A DNA stretch of 64,000 nt from SZUA-547 sp963669315 (GTDB lineage: Bacteria; Pseudomonadota; Alphaproteobacteria; Rhodobacterales; Rhodobacteraceae). Of this stretch, positions 25,561-34,132 are shown one piece after another (positions within the stretch are counted from its first letter, which is position 1; every line of letters starts with the position of its first letter). The stretch spans positions 1,488,001 to 1,552,000 of the forward strand of contig OY770021.1 in the NCBI GenBank assembly GCA_963669315.1, in the 5' to 3' direction. Made by a program: the position numbers and the translations under genes. The notes under the pieces are model-generated. The model had not been told where the DNA came from and made no database searches. It was given only the letters and a program-made list of their open reading frames with translations.

Positions 25561-27828
25561 TCAGCGTTTCAGGGGCTCCATGGCGGCGGCTGACTGCGCC
25601 AGGCGCACGAGGTTGACGAATTCGGCCCGGCGGCCGAAGGGGTCGTCGCCCTTGGCCGAGTTGGCCAGCGCAATCACGCCGTCATAGCCGAACTCGCCCA
25701 TGCGCTCGCCGCTGCGCAGCAACTGCCCGAAGGCGGCGACGGAGGCGGCGAAGCGGGTCTCATGCGCATCGGCCGAATCCGCGCCGACTTCCGAGTTCAC
25801 CATGATCGGCGTCTCCGCCTTTGAACTGACGTCCTCATCCGGCTTTTTCCAGCGGATCTTGAAGAAGCCGTACTCATCCGCACTTCCGGTCGGGACGGTG
25901 GCCTCCCGCACAGCATCCGCGGCGGGTTGGCCATAACGCAGGTCGTCGATCAACTGCGCCTCGGACCCGGTCGGGGTCAGCTCATAGATCGCGGTCACGG
26001 AAGCGCCCGAGCCAACCTCGCCTGCATCCACGGTGTCGTCGTTGAAATCCTCGCGGGCGAGAATCCGGGTCTCGTAGCCGACCAGCCGCCATTCCGAGAC
26101 GGTCGCCGGATTGAACTCGATCTGGATCTTCACATCCTTTGCGATGGGAAAGAGGCTCTGCGACGCCTCCTCGACCAGCACTTTGCGGGCCTCCGAAAGC
26201 GTGTCGATATAGGCCGCCACGCCGTTGCCGTTCTGGGCCAGCGCCTGCATCAGCTGATCGTTGAGGTTACCGCGGCCAAAGCCGAGCACCGACAGGAACA
26301 CGCCGGTCTCGCGTTTGCGCTCAACAAAGCCTTTCAGTTCTTCGGTGTTGGAGATGCCGACGTTGAAATCGCCGTCGGTGGCGAGGATCACGCGGTTGAT
26401 CCCGCCTTCATCGAAATTCGCTTCCGCGAGGTTATAGGCCTGACGGATGCCCTCCGCCCCCGCCGTGGACCCGCCCGCGCGCAGCCGGTTCAGCGAGGCG
26501 AGGATCTTGCCCTTGTCCTTCACCTTGGTCGGCTCCAGAACCGTGCCCGCATTGCCCGCATAGGTGACGATGGAGACGGTGTCGTACGGATCGAGCGTAT
26601 CGACCAGCAGCCGGAAGGAGTTCACCAGCAAAGGCAGCTTGTCCGGTGAATTCATCGAACCGGAGACGTCGAGCAGGAAGACGAGGTTGGAGCGCGGCTT
26701 GTCCTCCGGCGCCAGTTCATAGCCCTGCACGCCGACATGCAGCAGCTTGGTGTCCGGATTCCAGGGCGTCTCAATCACCGCCATGTTGGTGGTGAAGGGC
26801 AGGTCCGGGCTGTCGGGCCGGGCGTAGTCATAGTCGAAATAGTTGATCATCTCCTCGACGCGCACCGCGTCGGGATGGGGCAGCACGCCGTCATTGATCG
26901 AGCGGCGCACAAAGGAGTAGCTGGCCGTATCCACATCGATGGAGAAGGTGGAGACGGGTTCCTCGGCGGTGCGCTTGACCGGGTTTTCCTCGATCTCCTC
27001 GAACTGGTCGCGACCCTGATCCTGATAGGTGGGCGCGATCACATCGCCGACGATGGGTTGGGGCATCGGAGCAACGGTGCTGTGCGGTGAGGCTGCAAAA
27101 TTTTGCACGGCGCCGGGCGCGACCTGCTCCGTCGCGACGAGACCCTGTCCCTGCGCCTGCAGCTTGCGTTGCGGCTGGCTGGCAGCAGGCTCCTGCTGCG
27201 GAACCGGGGCGGGCGCGGGTGAGACGAGATCAAGCTCGCCGGCCCGGCGAGCCTCTTTCTCCAGCGGCGCGTTGGACCGGGCGACGGGGCTGTCGGCGCG
27301 ATCGCGGAAGCTTCCCGCCGCCTGGCTCTGGCGTCCGCCGGCCTCTCCGCCGACAAAGAGATCGATCCCGTCATCCGCGCTTATCCGCGCATCCGAGTCC
27401 AGTTTGCCTTCCAGCGAGGCGTTCTTGTCGACAACAGGACCGGTCGGCGTCTCAGGCGGTGAGGTGGGCTGCACATGGAGGGGCGGCTCGATCAACTTGG
27501 GATCGGAGCCGAACTCAAGCGCCGGATCCTTCACGGCGACGAATGCGATGGCGATGGCGGCGACGCTTGCGCCGCCCATCAGATAGGGTCGAATGGTGGA
27601 AAGGGTCGCGTCCATGGTCTTACTCCCGAACAGTTTGGTCAGAAGAGCGTTTGCTCGACCCCTATGACGTTCGGGCGCAGCCGATCCTTGGGACTCGGCG
27701 ATATTTTTTTCAATTTTTTGTTCTTCGAAGGCGTTCAGGGCGGCGCCCAACGCGCGGGCGCGGGCATCCTTGTCCGGCTCGGGCGGCGCGGCCATTGCGC
27801 GCTTCAGCTTTTCATACTCGTCGGTCAT
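25561..27828 (-). CDS. YfbK-type von Willebrand factor A domain protein, anti-sigma-like N-terminus
   Basis: 755 aa from ATG at 27828. Residues 1-80 are cytoplasmic and charged, a hydrophobic segment (MGGASVAAIAIAFVA, near 83-97) follows, then a long Pro/Ala/Gln linker (to about 260). The YfbK core begins at FSIDVDTASYSFVRRSI; the vWA domain carries a MIDAS-like VFLLDVSGSMNSPDKLP; a C-terminal DUF3520-like region ends the protein. The first base block ATGA overlaps the sigma-factor stop, so translation is coupled. The layout (cytoplasmic head, one TM, periplasmic sensor) is that of an anti-sigma factor; this role is inferred. Confidence 0.82.
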   Translation of the reverse strand: MTDEYEKLKRAMAAPPEPDKDARARALGAALNAFEEQKIEKNIAESQGSAAPERHRGRANALLTKLFGSKTMDATLSTIRPYLMGGASVAAIAIAFVAVKDPALEFGSDPKLIEPPLHVQPTSPPETPTGPVVDKNASLEGKLDSDARISADDGIDLFVGGEAGGRQSQAAGSFRDRADSPVARSNAPLEKEARRAGELDLVSPAPAPVPQQEPAASQPQRKLQAQGQGLVATEQVAPGAVQNFAASPHSTVAPMPQPIVGDVIAPTYQDQGRDQFEEIEENPVKRTAEEPVSTFSIDVDTASYSFVRRSINDGVLPHPDAVRVEEMINYFDYDYARPDSPDLPFTTNMAVIETPWNPDTKLLHVGVQGYELAPEDKPRSNLVFLLDVSGSMNSPDKLPLLVNSFRLLVDTLDPYDTVSIVTYAGNAGTVLEPTKVKDKGKILASLNRLRAGGSTAGAEGIRQAYNLAEANFDEGGINRVILATDGDFNVGISNTEELKGFVERKRETGVFLSVLGFGRGNLNDQLMQALAQNGNGVAAYIDTLSEARKVLVEEASQSLFPIAKDVKIQIEFNPATVSEWRLVGYETRILAREDFNDDTVDAGEVGSGASVTAIYELTPTGSEAQLIDDLRYGQPAADAVREATVPTGSADEYGFFKIRWKKPDEDVSSKAETPIMVNSEVGADSADAHETRFAASVAAFGQLLRSGERMGEFGYDGVIALANSAKGDDPFGRRAEFVNLVRLAQSAAAMEPLKR

Positions 27829-28379
27829 GCGGTCAAACCTTCGCCGCCATGTGCGGCCTCTCTCAACACGCGTTTCAGTTCGCTCATCCGCCAGGCGATG
27901 GTGCCTTCGGCGACGCCCAGCGTCTCGGCGGCCTCCGCCTGGGTCATCTCGTCGCCCAGAATCAACGCGGCGGTTTCTCTCAGATCGGGCTTCAGGGCGC
28001 TCATGGTCTCTCTCAACCACTCGCTTTCCGCCTCGCGCGCGGCGGCTTCCTCCCGGGCCATTGCGTCGGCCTGAGTGAAGCCCTTCGTCGCCTCGGCGCG
28101 GGTCGCCCGCCGGCGGATGGCGTCGCGGGCGGCGTTCAGCGTGATGCGGTGGAGCCAGGTGCGAAACTTCGCGTCGCCGCGGAATCCTTCGATGGTCCGG
28201 GCGAGACGGATGCAGACGTCCTGAGTCACATCCTCCGCCTCCGCCTGATCGCCCAGCACCCGCCAGGCGAGGCGGAATATCCCGTCATAATGGCGCGCAA
28301 GCAGCGCCTCGAACGCGGCGCGGTCGCCGCGTCCGGCGGCCAAAGCCATCGCCTCGTCCTCCGCCATCTGTCGCATCAC
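27825..28379 (-). CDS. ECF-type RNA polymerase sigma factor
   Basis: 184 aa. Sigma-2 region: HYDGIFRLAWRVLGDQAEAEDVTQDVCIRL (about 27-56); sigma-4 helix-turn-helix: MTQAEAAETLGVAEGTIAWRMSEL (about 144-167). The start is ambiguous: ATGs at 28379, 28376, 28367 and 28349 are in frame, and only the last has a GGAGG. TAAGAT just upstream suggests a near-leaderless message. The stop overlaps the vWA gene by 4 bp, so the pair is a sigma/regulator unit. Confidence 0.88.
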   Translation of the reverse strand: MMRQMAEDEAMALAAGRGDRAAFEALLARHYDGIFRLAWRVLGDQAEAEDVTQDVCIRLARTIEGFRGDAKFRTWLHRITLNAARDAIRRRATRAEATKGFTQADAMAREEAAAREAESEWLRETMSALKPDLRETAALILGDEMTQAEAAETLGVAEGTIAWRMSELKRVLREAAHGGEGLTA

Positions 28380-28439
28380 GTAATCTTAGACGCGCGAGGC
28401 TTGGCTATTCTTGGGCGGGGCATGAAAAATTTTTCCGGA

Positions 28440-30071
28440 TCAGGTCGCGACGGCGCCCTCGACGCCAATCTCCGCCGCCGTTTGCAGGTTTAGCGCCGCG
28501 GCCAGCAGCGCCTTGGTGTAGGGCTGTTCCGGCGCATCGAACACCTGACCGCCCTCCCCCGCCTCCACGACCTGGCCCTCTTTCAGCACCAGCACCCGGT
28601 GGCTGAGCGCCCGCACAACGCGCAAGTCGTGGGAGATGAAGAGATAGGCCAACCCGTACTTCTTCTGCAGATCGCGCAGCAGGTCCACGATCTGGGTCTG
28701 CACGGTCATATCCAGCGCCGAAGTCGGCTCGTCCAAAACCACAAGCTTCGGCTTCAGGATCATGGCCCGGGCGATGGCGATGCGCTGGCGCTGCCCGCCC
28801 GAAAATTCATGCGGATACCGACCCATCATCGCGGGATCGAGGCCGACCTCCTCCATCGACTCGGCGACCACCTCCTCCAGCGTCTTCGACGCGTCGCGCA
28901 GGCCATGCACGCCCAGCCCCTCGGCGATGATGTCCTTGATCGACATGCGGGGGGAAAGCGATCCGTATGGATCCTGAAACACGATCTGCATGTCGCGCCG
29001 TAGTGGACGGAGGGCGCGGGACTGCAGGCCGCTGATCTCACTGCCGACGAATGCGATGCGCCCCTCGGATTTAATCAGCCGCATAAGGGCGAGGGCCAGA
29101 GTCGTCTTGCCAGAGCCGGATTCGCCGACAATGCCCAGCGTCTCGCCAGCCCGGACCGAGACGTCGATATCTGTGACCGCCTTGATGTGCCCGACGGTCT
29201 TGCGCAGAAAGCCGCGCTGGATCGGGAACCAGACCCGCACCTTGTCGCCCTCGACGACGATCGGCGCGTCAGGGGCGAGCGGGTCAGGCCGTCCCTTTGG
29301 CTCGGCCGCCAGCAGCATCTGAGTATAAGCATGCTGCGGAGCGTCGAACAGGCTTTCGGTTTCGCCCTGCTCGACGATTTCGCCGTCCTTCATCACGCAA
29401 GTCCGGTCGGCGATCTTGCGAACGATGCCGAGGTCATGGGTGATGAACAGCATCGCCATGCCGGTCTCACGCTGGATGGATTTCAGCAGGTCGAGGATCT
29501 GCGCCTGAATGGTGACGTCCAGCGCCGTGGTCGGCTCATCGGCGATCAGCAGCTTGGGTTCATTGGCCAGCGCCATGGCGATCATCACGCGCTGTCGCTG
29601 TCCGCCGGAAAGCTGATGCGGGTAGGAGCTCAGCCGATCCTCCGGGTCGCGGATGCCAACCTTGTTGAGCAAATCGAGGATGCGCTCGCGCGCGGCGGCG
29701 CCGGTCAGGCCGCGATGGATCAGCAGGCTCTCGCCGATCTGCCGCTCAACCGAGTGCAGCGGGTTCAGCGAGGTCATCGGCTCCTGAAAGATAAAACTGA
29801 CATCGTCGCCGCGGATATCGCGCAGGGTCTCGGCGTCCGCGTCCGTCATCTCACGGCCGTCATAGCGGACGGAGCCGGTAATCTCGGCCGAGTCGGGCAA
29901 AAGTCGCACGATGGAGAGCGCCGAAACGGATTTGCCGGAGCCGGATTCGCCGACCAGAGCGACCGTCTCTCCCTGATGGATGTTGAAATCGACGCCGCGC
30001 ACGGCGTGGGTCTCGGCCTCCCGGCTGCGGAATGTCACGTTCAGACCTTTGATATCCAGCAGCGCGCTCAT
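28440..30071 (-). CDS. yejF: dual-domain peptide ABC transporter ATP-binding protein YejF-like
   Basis: 543-aa fused ATPase with two ABC cassettes. Cassette 1: Walker A GESGSGKS (41-48), signature LSGGQRQRV (near 157). Cassette 2: Walker A GESGSGKTT (near 311), signature FSGGQRQRI (near 425), with Walker B LVVLDEPTSALD. It energises uptake of oligopeptides and, in E. coli, microcin C. The start overlaps yejE by 4 bp (ATGA). Last gene of the five-gene operon. Confidence 0.93.
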   Translation of the reverse strand: MSALLDIKGLNVTFRSREAETHAVRGVDFNIHQGETVALVGESGSGKSVSALSIVRLLPDSAEITGSVRYDGREMTDADAETLRDIRGDDVSFIFQEPMTSLNPLHSVERQIGESLLIHRGLTGAAARERILDLLNKVGIRDPEDRLSSYPHQLSGGQRQRVMIAMALANEPKLLIADEPTTALDVTIQAQILDLLKSIQRETGMAMLFITHDLGIVRKIADRTCVMKDGEIVEQGETESLFDAPQHAYTQMLLAAEPKGRPDPLAPDAPIVVEGDKVRVWFPIQRGFLRKTVGHIKAVTDIDVSVRAGETLGIVGESGSGKTTLALALMRLIKSEGRIAFVGSEISGLQSRALRPLRRDMQIVFQDPYGSLSPRMSIKDIIAEGLGVHGLRDASKTLEEVVAESMEEVGLDPAMMGRYPHEFSGGQRQRIAIARAMILKPKLVVLDEPTSALDMTVQTQIVDLLRDLQKKYGLAYLFISHDLRVVRALSHRVLVLKEGQVVEAGEGGQVFDAPEQPYTKALLAAALNLQTAAEIGVEGAVAT

Positions 30072-31171
30072 GCGAATGTCTTTCTCGGGTCAAAGGCGTC
30101 GCGCACCGCCTCGAAGACGAAGACCAGCAGCGACAACATGATCGCCAGCGTGAAAAAAGCCGTCAGACCCAGCCATTCGGCCTGCAGGTTGTTCTTGCCC
30201 TGCAGCGCCAGTTCGCCGAGCGAGGGGTAGCTGGCGGGCAGGCCGAAACCGAGAAAATCCAAGGCGGCGAGGATCGAGACCGACCCGGCCAGCAGGAAGG
30301 GCATGATGGTCAGCGTCGCAACCATGGCGTTGGGCAGCAGGTGGCGGAACATGATCCGGCGGTTGGAGACGCCCAGCGCGCGCGCCGCACGGACATATTC
30401 GAAATTGCGGGCGCGCAGGAACTCAGCGCGCACCACGCCGACCAGCGCGGTCCAGCTGAAAAGGGTCAGGATGCCGAGGAGAATCCAGAAATTCGGGGTG
30501 ATGATCGCCGAGACGATGATCAGCACATAGAGCGTCGGAATATTGGTCCAGATCTCGACAATGCGCTGGAAGGTCAGGTCGATCCAGCCGCCGAAATAGC
30601 CCTGCACCGCGCCGGCCATCACACCCACGAGCGAAGACGCGACAGTAACCGCGAAGCCGAACAGCACCGAGATGCGAAATCCGTAGATCACACGGGCCAG
30701 CACATCGCGGCCCTGATCGTCGGTGCCCAGCCAGTTGGTTCCATCAGGCGGCGACGGCGCGCGCTCGATGTCATAATTGATGGTCTGGTAGCCGAACGGG
30801 ATCACCGGCCAGAGGACCCAGCCTTCCTCGGCGCCATCCACCAGGGGGGCCTGGCCAAGCCCGTCGGCCTCATCCAGGCAAGGGTCGATCGCGCCGCCTG
30901 TTCGGATCAGACACAGAAGCACCGGGTCTCGATAATCGGCCTCCGTCTCGAAGTCGCCGCCGAACCGCGTCTCTGGATAGAAGCTCGAGATCGGGGTCAT
31001 AAACTCGCCGTTGAACTTCAACAGCAGCGGCTTGTCATTTGCGACTAGCTCAGCCAGCAGCGAAATCAGAAACAGCCCAGTGAAGATCCACAGCGACCAG
31101 TAGCCCCGCCGGTTGGCCTTGAAATTCCGCCAACGTCGGCGGCCAATATCGTCGAGCCGAAAGAGCGCCAT
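30068..31171 (-). CDS. yejE: peptide ABC transporter permease YejE-like
   Basis: 367-aa inner-membrane permease of the Opp/Dpp C type with about six helices; the periplasmic loop after TM1 is long (about 50-170), as in YejE. The EAA loop that contacts the ATPase reads EYVRAARALGVSNRRIMFRH. ATG at 31171 is chosen over an upstream frame to 31219 because it follows yejB by one base. The gene is coupled to yejF by a 4-bp overlap. Confidence 0.92.
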   Translation of the reverse strand: MALFRLDDIGRRRWRNFKANRRGYWSLWIFTGLFLISLLAELVANDKPLLLKFNGEFMTPISSFYPETRFGGDFETEADYRDPVLLCLIRTGGAIDPCLDEADGLGQAPLVDGAEEGWVLWPVIPFGYQTINYDIERAPSPPDGTNWLGTDDQGRDVLARVIYGFRISVLFGFAVTVASSLVGVMAGAVQGYFGGWIDLTFQRIVEIWTNIPTLYVLIIVSAIITPNFWILLGILTLFSWTALVGVVRAEFLRARNFEYVRAARALGVSNRRIMFRHLLPNAMVATLTIMPFLLAGSVSILAALDFLGFGLPASYPSLGELALQGKNNLQAEWLGLTAFFTLAIMLSLLVFVFEAVRDAFDPRKTFA

Positions 31172-31172
31172 A

Positions 31173-32273
31173 TCAGGTCTCCCGGCTTTCAAAATCGATC
31201 CGCGGATCGATCCAGACATAGGTTAGGTCCGAGATGATCGCGATGATCAGCCCCATCAGGCCAAAGATATAGAGCGTGCCAAAAAATACTGGGTAGTCGC
31301 GATTGAGCGCCGCCTCGAAGCCGAGCAGCCCCAGCCCATCCAGAGAGAAAATCACCTCGATCAGCAGCGAGCCCGTAAAGAAGATGGAGACGAAAGCCGC
31401 GGGGAATCCGGCGACAACGATCAACATCGCGTTGCGAAAGACGTGGCGATAGAGCACCCGCCGTTCGGTCAGGCCCTTGGCCTGCGCGGTCAGCACATAC
31501 TGTTTTTTTATCTCATCGAGAAAGGAGTTCTTTGTCAGCAGGGTCAAAGTCGCGAAGCCCGAGATCGACATCGCCGCGACCGGCAACACGAGATGCCAGA
31601 GGTAGTCCAGCGTGTAGGCGAAAAAGCCCAACTGATCGGCATTGTCGGAATGCAGACCGCGCAGCGGGAACAACTGGAAATAGCTTCCACCAGCGAAGAA
31701 GACGAGCAGCAGAACCGCGAACAGGAAGCCGGGAATCGCGTAACCGACAATGATCAAGCCAGAGGTCCAGGTGTCGAACCGAGATCCGTCCTTCACCGCC
31801 TTTCGCACGCCCAGCGGGATCGAAATCAGATAACTTATCAGTGTCGTCCAGAGGCCGAGCGAGATCGAGACCGGCATCTTTTCGAGGATCAGATCGATCA
31901 CGGTGATGGAGCGGAAATAGCTCTCTCCGAAATCAAAGGTCGCGTAATTGCCCAGCATCAGCAGGAATCTCTCATGCGCAGGCTTGTCAAAACCGAACTG
32001 TTTTTCGAGATCCTTGATGAACTCCGGGTCCAGCCCCTGCGCGCCCCGATAAGTGCTTTCGCCGCTGGTCGTCTGCTGCGACTGCGCGCCCGAGGCGTCG
32101 CCGCCGCCGCCAGAGAACCGCTCGGTGGCGCTGCCCCCGGTATGGGTGATCTCGGCGATTACCCGCTCTACCGGTCCGCCCGGCAGAAGCTGGATCACCA
32201 AAAAGTTTATCAGCATGATCCCCAGCAGTGTCGGGATCACCAGCAACAGACGACGGAGGATATAGGCGCTCAC
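31173..32273 (-). CDS. yejB: peptide ABC transporter permease YejB-like
   Basis: 366-aa permease of the Opp/Dpp B type; GTG start (MSAYILRRLLLVIPTLLGIM) that shares a base with the previous stop (TAGTG). An early Gly/Ser/Gln-rich periplasmic insertion (about 44-75) is typical for YejB. The EAA loop QYVLTAQAKGLTERRVLYRH is present. It forms the translocation pore together with YejE. Confidence 0.92.
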   Translation of the reverse strand: MSAYILRRLLLVIPTLLGIMLINFLVIQLLPGGPVERVIAEITHTGGSATERFSGGGGDASGAQSQQTTSGESTYRGAQGLDPEFIKDLEKQFGFDKPAHERFLLMLGNYATFDFGESYFRSITVIDLILEKMPVSISLGLWTTLISYLISIPLGVRKAVKDGSRFDTWTSGLIIVGYAIPGFLFAVLLLVFFAGGSYFQLFPLRGLHSDNADQLGFFAYTLDYLWHLVLPVAAMSISGFATLTLLTKNSFLDEIKKQYVLTAQAKGLTERRVLYRHVFRNAMLIVVAGFPAAFVSIFFTGSLLIEVIFSLDGLGLLGFEAALNRDYPVFFGTLYIFGLMGLIIAIISDLTYVWIDPRIDFESRET

Positions 32274-34132
32274 TAAAGGCCCCGCGCGGTGTTGAGCGCC
32301 GCTTCGCGTTCAGCGTCGATCCACCAGGTCTCGATGATGGCGCGGCTATAGGGCGGCTTTTCGTCTGGCCGACCGAAAATGTCCCAATAGGCGATGGTGT
32401 GCGTGCCCTTGTGCCATTGCGGCACCCAGAGATGCAGCGAGCGAAGCGCGCGGTCGAGCGCGCGGGCCGCGGTGGTCAGCTCCTCTCGGCTACCGGCTTC
32501 GATCGCCGCCTCGACCAGGGCGTCGATCCCGCTATTGGCTACGCCTGAAAGGTTATAGCTGGATGGCTGATCGGCGCTACGGGAAGAGAAAAAGGCGCGC
32601 AAGTCGGTTCCCGGCGTCAGACCGAGCACAAATCGCGCCACGGTGGCGTCAAAGTCGAAAGTCTCGATGCGGGACTGATACTGCGCCGCGTCGATCGTGC
32701 GCGTGGACGCATCGACACCGAGCTTTCGCAGGTTCTGCACATACGGCCCGGTGATCCGCTCGAAAGCGGGCGAATCGTCCAGGAACTCGATGGTCAGGCG
32801 CGCGCCGTCGGCGTTCTGGCGCATACCGTCCTCGCCCACCTTCCAGCCCGCCTGGTCTAGCAGCTTGGCGGCCTTGCGCAGATTGGCGCGATTGCGGCCC
32901 GATCCGTCGGTGGCGGGCGGGATATAAGCTGCTCCCATCGCCGCTGCGGGCAGTTGGTCGGCCAGCGGCTCCAGAAGCGCCAGCTCGGCGGGGCTGGGAT
33001 CGCCGCTCGCCTGCAAATCCGATCCCTCGAAGAAACTGTCAGTCCGGGTATAGAGGCCGTAGAACAACGTATCGTTCGACCATTCAAAATCGAACGCCAG
33101 CGACAAGGCTTCTCTCACATTGGGGTCGGCCAGTTGCGAGCGGCGCGTGTTCAGCCAATAGCCCTGCATGCCAGACGGGCGACCGTCCTGAAGCGTGTCG
33201 CGCTTCACCCAGCCCTTCTCAAGCGCCGGAAAATCATAGGCCGTCGCCCAAAGCTTGGAGAAGAACTCCTCATGCAGCACGAACGCGCCGCCCTTGAACG
33301 CCTCGAACGCCGCAGTTGAATCCTTGAAATACTCATAGACCACCTCGCCAAAATTGTACCGGCCCCGGTTCACGGGCAGATCCCAGCCCCAATAGTCATC
33401 GCGTCGCAGATAGGCGATGCGCCGTCCCGGCTCCACATCCCCAACTTTGTACGGCCCGGAGGTCAGCGGAGGCTCAAGCGAGGATTCGGCGAAATCGCGG
33501 GTCTCGAAATGCGCGGCGGCGAATACCGGCAGGGTCGCGCCCACCAGCATCGGTAAATCGCGCGTGGGCACGCCATCGGCGAATTCGAACCGAACGTGAT
33601 GGGTATCCAGCGCCTCGGCCGCGGCGACGTCCTCAAAAAGGATGCGATAGCGCGGAGCGCCTTTCTCCTTGATAGCATTCAGCGAAAAGACAACATCGGC
33701 GGCCGTCACCGGAGAGCCGTCGGAGAAGCGGGCCTCCGGACGGATAAAGAACTCCGCCCAACTTCGATCCTCGGGATACTCGATCCTGTAGGCGAGCAGA
33801 CCGTAGACCGCATCGGGTTCATCAAACGCGCGGGTCATCAGCGTGTCGAAAACCAATGACATGCCCTGCGCCGGTTCACCTTTAAGAATGAAGGGGTTCA
33901 GGCTGTCGAAAGTGCGTGACGCCCCGGTGCCGCGCGAGGAATACACCCCACCCGCAGGCGCATTCGGATTCACATAGTCGAAATGGGGGAAATCAGGCGG
34001 ATACTTCAGATCGCCGAACGCCGAGACCCCGTGCGACGCGATCACGCCCGGCCGCGTGGGCGGTTCGGACGCCAACGCCGGGATTGCGACAGTCAGCAGC
34101 GCCGCTGTCAAAAACGCGAGAAACGCCCTCAT
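32273..34132 (-). CDS. YejA-like extracellular peptide-binding protein (second copy)
   Basis: 619-aa periplasmic solute-binding protein, SBP_bac_5 family, with a Sec signal peptide (about 1-21, ending ALAS). Family blocks: HGVSAFGDLKYPPDFPHFDY, VNPNAPAGG, SLNPFILKG, and the C-terminal VPQWHKGTHTIAYWD. It is clearly related to the next gene upstream but diverged, pointing to an old duplication. Joined to it by a 4-bp overlap and to yejB by one base. Confidence 0.9.
   Translation of the reverse strand: MRAFLAFLTAALLTVAIPALASEPPTRPGVIASHGVSAFGDLKYPPDFPHFDYVNPNAPAGGVYSSRGTGASRTFDSLNPFILKGEPAQGMSLVFDTLMTRAFDEPDAVYGLLAYRIEYPEDRSWAEFFIRPEARFSDGSPVTAADVVFSLNAIKEKGAPRYRILFEDVAAAEALDTHHVRFEFADGVPTRDLPMLVGATLPVFAAAHFETRDFAESSLEPPLTSGPYKVGDVEPGRRIAYLRRDDYWGWDLPVNRGRYNFGEVVYEYFKDSTAAFEAFKGGAFVLHEEFFSKLWATAYDFPALEKGWVKRDTLQDGRPSGMQGYWLNTRRSQLADPNVREALSLAFDFEWSNDTLFYGLYTRTDSFFEGSDLQASGDPSPAELALLEPLADQLPAAAMGAAYIPPATDGSGRNRANLRKAAKLLDQAGWKVGEDGMRQNADGARLTIEFLDDSPAFERITGPYVQNLRKLGVDASTRTIDAAQYQSRIETFDFDATVARFVLGLTPGTDLRAFFSSRSADQPSSYNLSGVANSGIDALVEAAIEAGSREELTTAARALDRALRSLHLWVPQWHKGTHTIAYWDIFGRPDEKPPYSRAIIETWWIDAEREAALNTARGL

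Noticed and set aside
27087..28493. Plus-strand frame of 468 codons
   Set aside because: Antisense to the vWA and sigma-factor genes; Arg/Pro-rich shadow composition.
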